From contig CM049318.1 in assembly GCA_026874595.1 (NCBI GenBank), positions 36,291,956 to 36,355,955 of the forward strand: a DNA stretch of 64,000 bases. The letters run 5' to 3'. Position numbers and translations under genes: made by a program. Origin of the DNA: Sipunculus nudus. Taxonomy: Eukaryota > Annelida > Sipuncula > Golfingiida > Sipunculidae. Positions 50,200 to 62,497 of the stretch are shown here, in pieces. How positions within the stretch are numbered: position 1 is the stretch's first letter; every line of letters begins with the position of its first letter. The notes beneath the pieces were generated by a model. That model did not search any database. It worked only from the letters and a program-made list of their open reading frames with translations, and had not been told where the DNA came from.

Positions 50200-50463
50200 G
50201 ATAGTTAATATGCTATCTATCTGTGGGTCATCGTACCATCGTACCTAATAATATGAATTTAGATCAAGAAACAGTTCCCGTTGCATTAATTCATCCTGGT
50301 TCTTATTGTACACCAACTGATGGCCTAACGACTGTCTGTTTTCGCGGCAATGAGAAGATATATGGCGTTTGTGTCCATCGGCCTAGTGGTCAAGACGTTG
50401 GGCGGTACACATAGGAAAACCACCCAAGCAGACGTCACCAGTTCGATAACCACATCCCGGCCG
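50200..50463 (+). pseudogene. Mirror of the centre frame, disrupted
   Basis: Matches 50058-49780 reversed: LDQETVPVALIHPGSYCTPT and NEKIYGVCVHRPSGQDVGRY are recognisable. One extra base before position 50250 shifts the frame, and TGG has become TAG at about 50412. The GTGAGT donor is kept. Confidence 0.7.
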
Positions 50464-50640
50464 TGAGTAAATATCTTTATCTATATTTGTCATAAGGTAT
50501 ATGAATCTTTATTTGTTTGCGCATGCGTGTAAAGCCTGTTATATGGCCATTAAATTGATACTTTATCTTTTTATATTTACCGCATATCTTGAGGTGCGAG
50601 GTTTTTGCCTGGTAAACACATATGCAACCCATCAATTATA

Positions 50641-50718
50641 TTGTAAAGTTCCAAGTTTGTCCCTTGCATTTTATTCCTCCTTCTACTTTCTTCAAAGATA
50701 TCTGAAAAGGAACCTAGC
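50641..50718 (+). pseudogene. Pseudogene exon 1: signal-peptide remnant
   Basis: The 78 nt align with gene 1 exon 1 without gaps. The start codon is TTG and the next codon TAA. The core still reads CILFLLLLSS. Donor GTAAGT is intact. Confidence 0.8.
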
Positions 50719-52146
50719 GTAAGTTACTCTGTTTTCTTTGTTGATAATTTTTTATCAATTCATTTTTACAAATGAAATCAGGGACTTCGACCCCACCCTC
50801 GTATCCCTACGTTGGCCCTTGTAAGTCAAATGTGGCTGTTTTTGCATGTGACCAATGACCTTGACTGCCATTAATGGGCTGATATGTTGTAAATTGTAGA
50901 CTGATTCTCATATTATAGAATAAGTATGTATCATAAATAAGGTGCAAGATACCTTTATGGTACCTTTAATACCATTATTTCCCTTGAAGTGTAACTAATT
51001 AAACAATTTACAGCAAAAAACAGGTTGACACGAAGGGATCGAATGCACTAAACACACTTAATGAGACCGACTTAAAGACAGGGAGAACCTACGTTAGTGT
51101 TATTTCTGTTGAACAATTTACTTTTCTTGCCCCCGCCTGTAGTGAAGTGTATCGTGATTCATCATGTTCACTCGTCCTCGTAGAAACACTGGCACATTGT
51201 GTCAAGTTAGTAAGAAAACAACAAGGAAGCCTGGCACGGCTTTGCTCGGTTTATTGCTTTTAATTACACCCAGACTGTGAGTGTCTCTAAATGGGTCATA
51301 ATAAATCTATCAAGATGTGCAACGGTATTGTGTGGTTTTCTCCCGTATACTTAATGTACCTGAAAACACTCTATGACTGCATAAGTAAACTTTCACGGTC
51401 CATGAACGCAAGGGTCATTATAAACCTAAATATAGAATTCCACATAAAAATAAATGGGAGGAAAGTCATCATCCGTGATGTTTTAATTCACCTTATTTCA
51501 AGTGTCCACATAGCCGTGAATACACGACTCATTGGGCTTGTAAGTCTCACTGCAGTCGTGATACAAACCATATGAGGGATTGTGTTGCAGTGCTCACCTA
51601 GCCTGTTGCATTGATATCGTGTTAAACAGCCGATAATCTTTACAATAACCTAAGAATGATGATTTAACACAAAAGAATACGTGTAAACTCGCACACTGAA
51701 AATGAAAATCCCTCTATGGTAACGAGTCATTTCCTGTATTGCCAAACGTGCAGAGAACAGAGGGATTTACAAATATGCTAAGTTTAGACAGAATGTTTGT
51801 CGCACAATGTAGATGTTATTATAAACTATAATAAAAAGCTAACGACTGGTCTGCTTTTTATGCAAATTATATCAAGTGATAGCGTAATTGTAGGCCATGA
51901 GGCTTAAAAATATTATGAAATATTTACATCCTCATAGCGCCTTACAATGGGGCCCTCGTTGAAGGATGTAAATTACCCTCTTCTTGAACTCTCTAATGTT
52001 AGAGGGCCGAAAGAGCGCTAGTAACCACATGGCTCAAAGTAAACGTTCACAAGATAATAGATCCTCCTGAATACAATTGATTTTTCTTAGCGGCACATCT
52101 TTATTAAATCGGGCACCTCTGTACAATTACTAATTCTGATCCTTAT

Positions 52147-52182
52147 ATGTGTGTGTGTGAGTGTGTGTGTGTGTGTGTGTGT
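52147..52182. repeat. (GT)n microsatellite
   Basis: Interrupted GT run at the position where the left arm has a short TA run (45588-45616). It marks the left border of arm homology before the right-arm-only segment. Confidence 0.8.
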
Positions 52183-53273
52183 GGCTGTGTGTGTGCAAGT
52201 TATTAAGCCAGAAAAAAAGTGTTTGTTTTTATTTCAATGAAGAGACAATGCAAGAGCAAAGAAATTGTAGTATTTATGTGAATGAAAAATGTGATATGTT
52301 AACTTATTTTGCATATAAAAATATTATACAATATCTCCTGTTATGATTAGTAGCTATCCAATACAAGACAATCCGTTTGTTGACAGAAATAAAATTAAGT
52401 CCAACTGAAGTTGAATGTCCACAATGCTGAAATACAAGCAAAGCCGCGTTCGTTTCAAGAACGAGATCTGACCTCTTGGTAAAGGAGACGCGACCTTTCA
52501 TTCCTAGAAAGGTCAGTTGGCCTGAAGGTATCCTTTAAGCCTGTTGAGGGCTTAAATTAGGGCCGTCTTAAAGAAACAAGGCGGCCGGTCGGCCTGCGCC
52601 TGGGAATTTTAAAATTCCAAGAGGTCCTGCCTATCACGGATTAACTGTAATGTCCCCTTATTGTATCTGTAATGTTAATGAGATATTTGAAATATGTTAA
52701 AAATTCGAAAAAGAAAGAAAAGGAAAGCCCGGCATTTTATGGAGTCTGACGTGATAAGTTAACCGCCAAAAAAATCTGAGGCCTTAGTTCCGTGGTGGGT
52801 GAAAACTTGATATAAAATAAAAATATTTATTTTCTTGGTGTATAATGGGGTGCTGTCATTTTTTCCCGCCTGCCGCACGTTTGTGAATGTGACGGTGCAC
52901 TTTGACACGGGCGCGATGGGTATTTAAGAGGAAACGTGCTAATCCCAAGCCGTAGTGGAATTTTTTGGGCCTCAAAGAAATCAATCCTAGTTTGAATCGG
53001 CATGGGACAGGCTGTTTTTATACCCGGAACGCTGGAAGAGGCTGGAGAATGAATGAATGATAGGGCCATTTAAGTTCGAAATATCTGGGAAATTGCATTT
53101 AAAAAAAAGGACCTTATTAACTCGTTCCACCTCAGAGTATTGGTTAGCAGATGGTGATAGTTTTTTTTATTTATCATCAAATGTTAGCTAAAATACAATT
53201 CATTTATGAAATTATATATTTCCTTAAGAACCTGTAAATTTTATATACCTATATGGTTTTTGCATATACCTGT

Positions 53274-53785
53274 AGTTGTCTATGTGCACTATAGTTGTCT
53301 AAGAGCAGTTGTCTATGTGCACTTGTTGTCTAATGGAAGTTGTCTATGTGCAATTGTTGTCTAAGAGCAGTTGTCTGTGTGCACATGTTGTCTAATGAAA
53401 ATTGTCTATGTGCAACTGTTGTGTAATGGCAGTTGGAACTGTTGTTCAATTTACGTTGTCAATGCGCACTAGTTGTCTAAAAGCAGCTGTCTATGTGACC
53501 TTTCGTTTAATGGAAGTTGTCTATGTGCAGCTGTTGTCTAAGAGCAGTTGTCTATGTGCACAAGTTGTCTACGAGGAGTTGTCTATGTGCACAAGTTGTC
53601 TAACAGCAGTTGCTTATGTGCAATTGTTGTCTAAGAGCAGTTGTCTTTTAGCATTTGTAATCTAATGGCAGTTGTCTATGTGCAAGTGTTGTCCAATGGA
53701 AGTTGCTATGTGCAATTGTAGTCTACGAGCAGTTGTGTATGTGCACAAGTTGTCAAAGAGCAGTTGTCTATGTGCACTTAGTTAA
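53274..53785. repeat. 31-bp minisatellite, about 16 units
   Basis: The unit is AGTTGTCTATGTGCAATTGT followed by TGTCTAAGAGC. Alternate units end in TAATGGA or TAAGAGC, suggesting a two-unit higher order in places. Frames across the array are repeat artefacts. Confidence 0.9.
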
Positions 53786-53817
53786 ATGGGCCGGCCCAAA
53801 ACGGGAGTAGCAAAACG

Positions 53818-54069
53818 CCCTGTAGCAGAGCATATGTTACAGGTGGTTCAGAGCAATGTGCTCTGCCTGGATGGTCTGTCAGAGCAGCAGGGTCCAGACT
53901 GCTCCGAAACGGCCGTTTTCTAGTTAAATAGGCCGCCGGCCTGAAACGGGAGTTTCAGAGGCTCTGTAATAGAGCCGGGTGCTCTGTCACAGAGCATCTG
54001 TGTAACAGATCCTCCTGCTCGCACACAGATGCTCTGTAGCAGAGCATCTGTTACAGGTGGTTCAGGGCA
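53818..54069. repeat. GC-rich direct and inverted repeats around CAGAGCAT
   Basis: CTGTAGCAGAGCATATGTTA with CAGGTGGTTCAGAGC (53820) recurs at 54035 as CTGTAGCAGAGCATCTGTTA with CAGGTGGTTCAGGGC. GGGCCGGCCC (53788) and AGGCCGCCGGCCT (53929) are palindromes alongside. GTGCTCTG and CAGAGCA words face each other, so the block can fold. Confidence 0.6.
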
Positions 54070-57000
54070 CACTGCTATGGATGAAAAATCAGGAATGAAC
54101 AGTGTGGAAAAGTTGTGTCCAGGAAAGCCATTTTGATGTGTACAATAGATAAAAGACCGGTGAAGCATGTTGTGGGTGGTTGAAATCCTGTGTTTGTTGG
54201 AGCAGATGGCTTGTTTGTCCTGAATATTGATGTAAATCCTGACTTAATGACAGCAAAATCATTGGTGTGTGAGCATTAGTACAGCTGTGAGGTGGAAAAA
54301 GCAGATGTCTGAAAATCACCAGATTCCAGTCTGAGCCCTTCTTTTTAAATATCAAAGTGGTGTTAGACTTTTTCCTGAAGAAGTTTGGCCCTGTGGTTTG
54401 CATTGCCAGCTGGTTGGTGCCATGCTACAAAATCCAGGTGTACTGGTTGAAAATTTTGGAAATGTTGGGCCCAGAGAGGCCAATTTGCCATGCGTTAAAT
54501 ATGCCGCTCTCCGACAAAACTCCTGGAGGTCCCAAATCTCTGCGGATCGGGCAGGATAAAAAGGTGGTTGTCGGTTCATGTTGCATGTGATTGTAATAAT
54601 GTAGCGGGTAAACACAGCCCGTGTGTTGATATTTGTGTGAATTATCATGAAAAAACAATATTCTGAATATAAGTTTATGTAATAATAAAGACATGACTCT
54701 TGTTTATTGAATGAAATATTTATTTTAAACGAATGTTTATTATTAAAACGTATGTTTTTCTTTTGTGCTTTCGGTTAATAAACCGTACCATTAAAACCTA
54801 TGCAGTATCCAGATGTGTCAATATGTCAAATAAGAAAATATTTTAAAGAAGGGGGGGGGGGTTGTTGTTTGCCCTAACTTTCAGGCTTCCACCGGTATCC
54901 CGATCTCCATGCAGGGTACAATGGACGCCAGACCTTTTTAATAAAGATATTTTAAGCTGTGATCGTCTGAAAGCGTACGTGTCAATTTTTTTTGTCAGTC
55001 GAGTCCAAAAAATGGCTTGGTTCAATACTTGGTCAAACGAGGTCATCCTTCCCAGGAATTCGAAAGAGCGTGTCCTAGCTGCGCCGATACCGGCCAGGAT
55101 TGGTTTCCTATGGGGCCAAATAATTAAACCACGCCGGGGTTTAGCATATCTCGCCATGAAATTATATCCCAGGACAGTCAAACACGCCGACATTATTTAC
55201 TTACGTGCGGCACTTTGTGGACATGACACATAGACTATATAATATCATTCAATTCATCCCGCTGAAAAAACGCTTTAAAAATGTGCTTAAAAATGTCGTC
55301 CTGATTTTTTATAAAATATCTGAAAATGGCACTCCTCTTGACATGTCAATTTTTTTCACCTCCAATTTATCAGCCCCCCAAAAAATTTCCCGACCGTCAC
55401 TAAAAAAAATTATTTATTATATATCAATATATTTTAATACGCATAAATATATAATGGCCGCAAAAGTCCACCAAACATTCTTTTTTACGCTTGCACACAC
55501 CTGTCCTCACGCATGCATTTTTTTTTTAATTTAAAAAAACAAACACAATAATGTAGGCAAAATAAATATATTTATTTTTGTTTCAAAAATTCCCTCTTCC
55601 TTCTGGATTGCCTTCCTCCCTCCTTCATTCGTCCCATTCCCACGCCCGCAACCACGCAAATCTCTCAAATACAACTCGTCTTATGTCATGTCACATTTTA
55701 TTGTCCTTCCGCAACTGTCGTTAACCAGAAATCACCAGCTGCCAGTCAAAGGAATTCCCGCCACTCTCCTGCGCCGGAGGGGGCTTCGGCCTCCCCCGGC
55801 CAAGAAACTTAACAGCGCGCGCTTCCAGGACTTGTATACAAATCCGGCTTCTTGCCAGCACCTCAAAAAATACGCACCGCAGCCCAAGCGACCAAATCAA
55901 CAGGCCAGAACAGCTGGCCCGCCCTTCAGGTGTGCTCTTCGTGTGTGTGTGTGTGAGGGTGTGATGGTGTGTGTGTATGAGTGTGGGAAACTTAGGTTAT
56001 ATTTAGCAGCAACTAAGGCTAGCATATATATTCCGTACACTTTGGACAATGTTACTATTTTACAGTTATTTAGTTAATTTCTTATATAACCTTCATATTG
56101 TGTAAACTGCTTGGACAATGTTTCTGTTATTTAATTAATTTATTATGATAACCTTCATATTTTGTAACCTGTGACTCCCATCCATAAATAAACTGTGTGG
56201 CATTGGATATAAACAACATAAATAATGCCTTTACACGCAATAAATGTTAATAGTGTATTAAATAATGCATAGTATAATAACTAATGCATACAAAAAAAAA
56301 TATATGTAAATAATGACTGTAAAGATTTATCCAAAAACTAATAAGTAATGCTGTTAACAGTTTTCACATATAACCTTAAAGGGACATAATCAGGAGCTAA
56401 ATTATGGCTAATTCTTTCACACTGTCAGTTCAGTTTTGGTTTATACAAATGTTTCCCAGCAAAACCATCCCAGCATATGGTCTCATTTCCTGGCATACGG
56501 CTGTTTAACACCATGTCATGGCTCTGCGTGTTGGTAAACACAGTCTGTGTACCATAACAAGGCCATGTGACCGGAAGTCCGATTAAGAGGGGCAACTAGC
56601 TGTGTTTCAGCCAGCAGAAACATATATTACATTTTTTTGGGCCAAGTCAGACCTGGCATCTCCTGATAGACACGTGTTTTGGCTCAGCGGTGCACACGGC
56701 CCCACGCGCTGTGTTTATGTTGACACCTTTCATCGCGCTCGGTCCACTGTTTTAACATTTGTTTACAGGAGAAAGCAAACGGTTTTAGGGCAATATTTTG
56801 GCAGGCACATATTTATTTTAAAGGGAAGAAGCTATTTTACGTGTTAACTCAACATGCTTTATAAGTGATTGGGCCCTTTTAATAGTTTAATTAAAATTAC
56901 ACCCCACACAAAGAAAACCGAACATTTATATTTAAACTCATTGCTTTATGCGTATGCATGCAAGAATCGACAGTGTCTTATGGCATCTCAGAATAGTACG

Positions 57001-57244
57001 ATAATTACCTAGATGGTCATTTGCAAAAGGGGTGTGAGAACAAAGGATTTCCACATGTTAGAGATTTTACTGTATAACTGAATCTAATTACATTCAATAC
57101 ATGTACAGCATAACATGCAAATCCTGCTCAGATGGTGAGTCTCTGTGGGGTAACGAAACGATGCACATTTTAATAAATATCATTACGATCCAATATACCT
57201 GTTTCTCAAAATGCTAGTATTTTCTCAATGTAAATTTTTTCCAG

Positions 57245-57301
57245 AAGAAATATGGAAATCCAAAGAGCTGCAAACGGCTATGTTCCAAATGAAGATTCTC
57301 A
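57245..57301 (+). pseudogene. Pseudogene exon 3: helical linker
   Basis: Open 57-nt match to gene 1 exon 3 with flanking CCAG and GTAAGT kept; reads EEIWKSKELQTAMFQMKIL. Confidence 0.75.
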
Positions 57302-57754
57302 GTAAGTATTGTAATGTATAACTAATTAAAAATAATTTGAAATTTGTCATATTTCATTATTTAAAAATCAAATGGATGAGTCATTCTGTTATATCAGCCA
57401 CATCAGACCCAGATATAGATCTCTATATAAAGAATCTAAAGGAAAGGGATCTAAATCAAGTATCAATGTAAGTTACATTTTTTGTGCATTTGGTAATCGT
57501 TAAAGCTAGCAGTGTAAGCACCCTTTAGTCATTTAACTACCAAACTAGTTATTTTCCTCTGTGCATTATCGGTTTGTAGATTCATGGAATAATTCCGATA
57601 TGCAAATTCCTGACACACAATAACTGCAAAATTGACGCACATATATGAACCTTGTAGAATGATGTTTCTCCGTGATATATATCTACGATGGACCTCTCTC
57701 ATTTCCATGAAATAAAACCAGAAGATTGCTAATATTATAATTTCCCTTCTGTAG

Positions 57755-57796
57755 AAAATGACACGCAAGATCCACTGTCCCTGCAGGTAAAAGATC
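57755..57796 (+). pseudogene. Pseudogene exon 4: linker
   Basis: Open 42-nt match to gene 1 exon 4 (NDTQDPLSLQVKD). The donor is GTATGT instead of GTAAGT. Confidence 0.65.
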
Positions 57797-57928
57797 GTAT
57801 GTCAGTTTTCATGATTGTCCAACGAAATAATCGCGATGAAAATAACTCCCTTTGGGATTTCTAGTAATATTGCATGATCCAGGTATAACAAAGAACTTTT
57901 CCTTTCACAATAAAATTGTGAACTGCAG

Positions 57929-58069
57929 ATTTCCGAACCTGCGACACCGACAATAACATCTGCTTTGAAGACCTGAACAGAACCTTTGCCTGGTATGTAA
58001 CATCTGGAAGCTGTGGTAGAGGTAACATATACAAGCCGGAAAGAGACCATACGTATGGAACATCTGAAG
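57929..58069 (+). pseudogene. Pseudogene exon 5: MAM start
   Basis: Open 141-nt match with FRTCDTDNNICFEDLNRTFA. Trp after N has an Asn-to-Ala change beside it, and GSS has become GSC, adding a cysteine. Confidence 0.8.
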
Positions 58070-58365
58070 GTAATTTGTCTGATACATATGGAATATTTTG
58101 AGGTAGTTTTTAAAGAAAAATCCCAGAAATAAATAAAAAAAACCTGAAAATTCTATATTGATGGTAACACGAGAAATCAATCTCTTTAATGACCAGATAT
58201 TTTTAATAAGCACAGAGATCAGCTTCAGATGCATACCCCTGATACTTTTAAAATGTTTCTAAAGATGTTATTTTCTGCTTGGGTATACCATTATTTTAAT
58301 TTTGACTATACACTATGTACTTTCGGGTACAAAATCATGTATTAACTCAAACATATTTTTTCCAG

Positions 58366-58559
58366 GCAATTATTGGTATGCTGATGTTACAAACCAAAGA
58401 AATGGTTTTGGTGCTGTCATGGTAATGCTGCCCTCACCTCCCTCTGGAGTGCACCAAATTTGCGCGGAATTTTTGTACAGACCATACGGGGTTTCAATCG
58501 GAAAGTATGGCTTGTGTTCTCTCAAGGTGGAAAAATAAGAATTCTTTGGAAAGACAATG
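58366..58559 (+). pseudogene. Pseudogene exon 6: MAM middle, frameshifted
   Basis: 194 nt instead of 195: one base is lost near 58513, so GKYGLVLSQGG becomes GKYGLCSLKVEK followed by a stop. The donor GT at the exon end is now GC in a poor context (GCATAT). Confidence 0.85.
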
Positions 58560-58735
58560 GCATATACCATATTAGACTGGTAGGAATAATCCTTATATAC
58601 TCCTGTAACGCAAAAGGAAACATGAATATAGATATGTTAAATGATTCAAATAAAATATGAAGAATAATGTGATATTTATACAGTCTACGAATCTTGTTTT
58701 ATTTCATTTTTTTGTAATTTTTTTCTGCGCTTTAG

Positions 58736-58898
58736 GTAGCAATGGTGTTTCCTAGAATACAAGGAATGTAGATTTCAATATAACACAAGAAACTCTTCTT
58801 TTTGGGATTACAATCATCCAGGATAACTACAATGGTCAGGGAGGCCTGGCTCTCGATGATTTTTAGGCTTTACAACAGTGTCTGTGTAAGAAACCCTG
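58736..58898 (+). pseudogene. Pseudogene exon 7: MAM end, stops
   Basis: 163 nt instead of 162. TGG is TAG early in the exon, further in-frame stops follow, and an extra T after GATGATTTT shifts the last part. LALDDF remains recognisable. Confidence 0.85.
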
Positions 58899-60347
58899 GT
58901 AAGAACTGGTCAGCAGAAAGTATCAATTAAAACTGATTCATGTTACTATATTGGAACCAGTCAGGGTAATCCTCTCATATTAAATTCCGCATATTTTATT
59001 AATATAAATCAAGAGAAAGCAATCGATATTAAGTTAATGATGGTTTAATTATTGATTGTCATCAGCCCCAGATACAAGCCTTAACCAAGCAGGCTTTATG
59101 GATATTGATAAGGTGTAATTTCAATGTAGCATTTGCAACATTTACTTTTGGTCTAAGTACAGTCTGAAAGTCATAACAAATAGGAATTTGTTTAGAAAAA
59201 CTAGTGTGGCATTGTAATACCAACATTGTCATAAAAAATGTGGTTTTGGCAGATAGTTCATAGTCGGAAAATGTAGCCTTTCACTTGAATTTAACTTATC
59301 GGGGGGTGAACACAAACCCACGTGTATGTCCATAGAGAAACACCACGTGCTTCAATTGCGCATCGGCTAGCAAATGGACTAAAAGTTTTATTGAAATCCA
59401 TGACTGTGACCTTCAATAGCATTTCTTAACTTATCCTGATAAGTTGACCCTTAATTAGTTCATGAACAGGCAAGTGTAGCCAGGTGCCTTAATCACCAGT
59501 GGACCTTTTTATTATATTACAGTATTATGATCATAGGCTTCGCTCCTTCATAATTCATCTGGAGGTGACTAGATCAGATAATGACGTGGATTCATGTAAA
59601 TCAATATAGTTTTCCATTAACATTAATTTTAGCCGACTTGGACAAAGTTTCTCATTCCAAACATTTTGACCATTTTTTCTTCAGTGCTTCAGTCAGAGAC
59701 ACCATCAGCCTGGACATTTTTATTGACCCTTAGTACAGGCCAGTGTAGCTAGGTGACCTAAATACTAATGGACTTGCTTATTATAATTTAGTGCTGTTAT
59801 CATAAGGCCTCCCCATCAGAGTTCAAAGTAGACAGAAATAATCAAGTGATAATATGGTTGCCTGTAATATAACTGTTAGTTCCATTCTCGTTTCAGCCAA
59901 CTAGAACAGAATTACTCTTTCTAAACTAGTCTGGACCATTTTTTTCAAAGCAGTATTCCAGTCTACTACACCATCTTTAGAGGGGTATTTCTCACAAACC
60001 AATAGCAATGAAGCTTTATAATTACTCTCCAGAAAACCAAAAATTGTTACCTCTGTTTTTGTTTACAGCCTTGCAAAGCATGCTGGGAAAACGTATAAGG
60101 GTCTTTTCTCTGACAACGTCATGGGGATCTATGAGAGACCCACCATCTATATGGTATTTTTATTTAATTTGCATAGATCTCGTTTCAATTTGCATGCGTT
60201 ACCCATTTAGGGTTCTGTCGAATCAGAGGAAAACTTTCCAACATAGGTGTAAGGACTTCATTTCTGAATGAAGGCTGGATGTTCAGGCTAAGTTGGACCT
60301 AGCTAGTTTAACAATACTAAGACCTTAAGTATTTTAATCACAAGTTC

Positions 60348-60773
60348 CTCCCCCTACGCTGAAGTGGGAACCCTGGTCGTATTGTTCAGACACATGTGGA
60401 CTTGGATATCGGGTTCGATTCCGCGACTGCTCTGGACCTACCTGTGCTGGCAGACGCCGAATACAAACAGGAATTTGCACTGAGAGACCTTGTCGACAAG
60501 GCACATGTGGCTCCTGGACAAGTTGGTCGGCGTGTTCCGCAACATGTGGATCAGGAGATAAAACCCGGATTAGAGAACGCTATCCGAGCAGTGTCCAGAA
60601 TGAAGAGTGCAATATCCAGGCATGTCCGGTTTGGTTGTCATGGCAGCCCTGGGGCTCTTGTTCACTCTCCTGCGGAGAGGGAATCAGGATGAGATTGCGA
60701 AGTTGCTCAAGCAATGGTTGTGTCGTTACATCAGACGAGACTGAAAATTGTGTGCAGCCTTAATGCCCTACAG
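60348..60773 (+). pseudogene. Pseudogene exon 8: TSP1 repeats with nonsense codon
   Basis: The lead sequence before the first WEPW is shortened, and the acceptor region reads CACAAG instead of CACCAG. The three repeats keep most residues but RERC is RERY (lost cysteine), and the codon before CPT is TAA where gene 1 has AAA. I count 11 differences over about 138 aligned residues. Confidence 0.88.
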
Positions 60774-60843
60774 GTATAGCTGAGTACTTCTAAATAAACT
60801 TAACAGGATTAATATCCCTGCAATATTCAAAAAATAAGAAATA

Positions 60844-61127
60844 CGGTAAAGCCTCGCCTAACCACCACATCTCTCTGTAGTGATCACCTCAGCATAATAA
60901 TCACTTATTCACGGATCCCCATCCCTTTTTGCTCCTTATATAAGACCTCGCTTAGAGTTAGACGACCACCTTTCACCACCTTTTGTAGGGACCGACTTAA
61001 AATAATGACCGCGTGGTCACGGTCCCCGATTCTTTTTTTTTTTTTTTGCTCCTCATATAAGACGTCGCTTAGACGACCACCTCAAAAATGCGACTTCTTT
61101 ATCCAGATCGCATTGTTGTTCGTGATT
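60844..61127. mobile_element. MITE, right-arm copy
   Basis: Reversed counterpart of 41267-41554 with the same internal AAGACGTCGCTTAGACGACC segment. One end has lost about 14 bp (TCGAGGTTTTACTG). It shares its insertion site with the left arm. Confidence 0.7.
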
Positions 61128-61393
61128 AACTTACATTACTGCTTGTAAAAGATATTTTTAAAGATCCAAACGGAAAAGCTAATTAAACACAGGGGTTAGT
61201 TGAAGCAGGATGTCAGATGTCAGAGTATCGTTAAAAAATAAGACTATTTAATACAGTTAGCCACAGAAATCGATGTTTATCATACCACCAATGCAGCTGT
61301 TTACATACATGGCAGAAAAAAGTAAACAGTTAACAGGAAAAACCTTTTGGCGATTGTGTTTTTTTTTGTCTAACTCCCTGTTATCCTTGGTAG

Positions 61394-61530
61394 ATGGCAT
61401 AACATGCTCACCCGATCCTGTTCAACTGCACCAGTCCGTTGGGAACATCAGCTCCCCCGGATACCCTATTGGGCAAAACTATCCAGACAATATTAAATGT
61501 CAGTGGAAAATTACAGTCAAGTCTAGGGAT
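61394..61530 (+). pseudogene. Pseudogene exon 9: CUB1 first half
   Basis: Open 137-nt match: DGITCSPDPVQLHQSVGNIS then SPGYPIGQNYPDNIKCQWKI. Donor is GTATGT. Confidence 0.8.
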
Positions 61531-61836
61531 GTATGTATATTTCAAATACATTGCTGCGATCTAGGATTGGGAAATATTTGTTAAATATTACAAATTGGAT
61601 TTTAAATTTTACGCTCTTCATTTGTCCGCACATCCCCAAAATAGTATCTATATGTATATATATATATATATTTAATAATTCTAAAGAAGCTATGCGTGAA
61701 AAGGAACCGATAATTCTTTTATAAAGCCTCGTGGTATCGTAAGAATAAATTATTATTAACAGATCCCCTTCTCTTTCAGTCGACTCTGTGAGACCTCCCT
61801 TACAACACCCTCTCATTCTAATATGACAATTAAATT

Positions 61837-61837
<1 letters not shown>

Positions 61838-61898
<61 letters not shown>
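61838..61898. repeat. (TA)n microsatellite, right arm
   Basis: About 30 TA units, with a second shorter run at 61651-61670. Mirrored equivalent of 40456-40557. Confidence 0.95.
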
Positions 61899-61902
<4 letters not shown>

Positions 61903-62065
61903 CGTTAAACATTTCGAATTGCTTCGGCTAAGAAGCCATATGTGAAAATGTCTAGGCTAAAAATGACGTCTTATATCTATATTCCGAATGTTTTTGGCTT
62001 CTTTGCTCTAAGTACGTTGACTCGTTATTAAAAAAATTAACGAAGAGCACGTTTCTTTTTTTAAG

Positions 62066-62258
62066 AAAAAATCCTCATAAAGGTGTAGTTATTTAGAACA
62101 GTAGCAAGGCAGGATTATTTAACTATCTGAGACCGGGATAGTTTTTTTATAGGTGGTAGGCTGGCAGTGTCGTAGTTCCGGACCAAATGTATTTATAATT
62201 TTCACTTCAGATGGACAAACAACGGACAAAGGATTTCCCCTAACCTACCAAGCTGACG
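62066..62258 (+). pseudogene. Pseudogene exon 10: CUB1 second half, truncated
   Basis: 193 nt instead of 223. The segment coding for the tyrosine-proline to histidine-glycine loop is lost. TGG is AGG in AWQD, the ICDG cysteine codon is TGA, and an earlier TAG interrupts the first strand. The end still reads DGQTTDKGF. Confidence 0.85.
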
Positions 62259-62497
62259 GTAAGCACAAAGGGTAAATGATCATTGTGGAAATGTGGATCT
62301 TACATAAGAAGGCAAAAGGTTCATTTACTTAAGGGGATGGAATTTAAATAAACGGTCCGTTTATCCTATAAACGGATTATAATTGCTCAGGGGTATTTGA
62401 TTTTGAGTCTATTAGCGTAACCATAGATATCTCCCTCATGAAAGTACATACGACTTTATAAACGTTTAATCTCTTATCCATTTATTTTCTATGGTAG

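Larger units (their letters stand above)
52190..56900. other. Right-arm-only segment, about 4.7 kb
   Basis: No counterpart exists in the left arm between about 45600 and 45240. It contains a GC-rich palindromic patch (GGCCGGTCGGCC near 52580, GGAATTTTAAAATTCC near 52602), a minisatellite, a set of CAGAGCATCTGTTACAGG repeats and several unrelated frames of 80-130 codons. None shows a domain I know. Its end near 56440-56800 shares AGCAAACGGTTTTAGG with 19810-19830. It is probably one or more nested mobile elements, but I find no terminal repeats or transposase. Confidence 0.5.

Noticed and set aside
54352-55233. Several 80-120-codon frames on both strands in the right-arm-only segment
   Set aside because: They overlap on opposite strands, lack recognisable motifs and vary in register; kept only as part of the unidentified segment.
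57399-57468. Possible extra exon in the right arm (TSDPDIDLYIKNLKERDL) between acceptor ATATCAG and donor GTAAGT
   Set aside because: Its 70-nt length breaks the phase between pseudogene exons 3 and 4, and I found no equivalent in the intact left gene.
60396-60692. 98-codon plus-strand frame within the TSP1 pseudoexon
   Set aside because: Alternative register of the TSP1 sequence; a near-identical frame exists in the left arm only because the exon is conserved.
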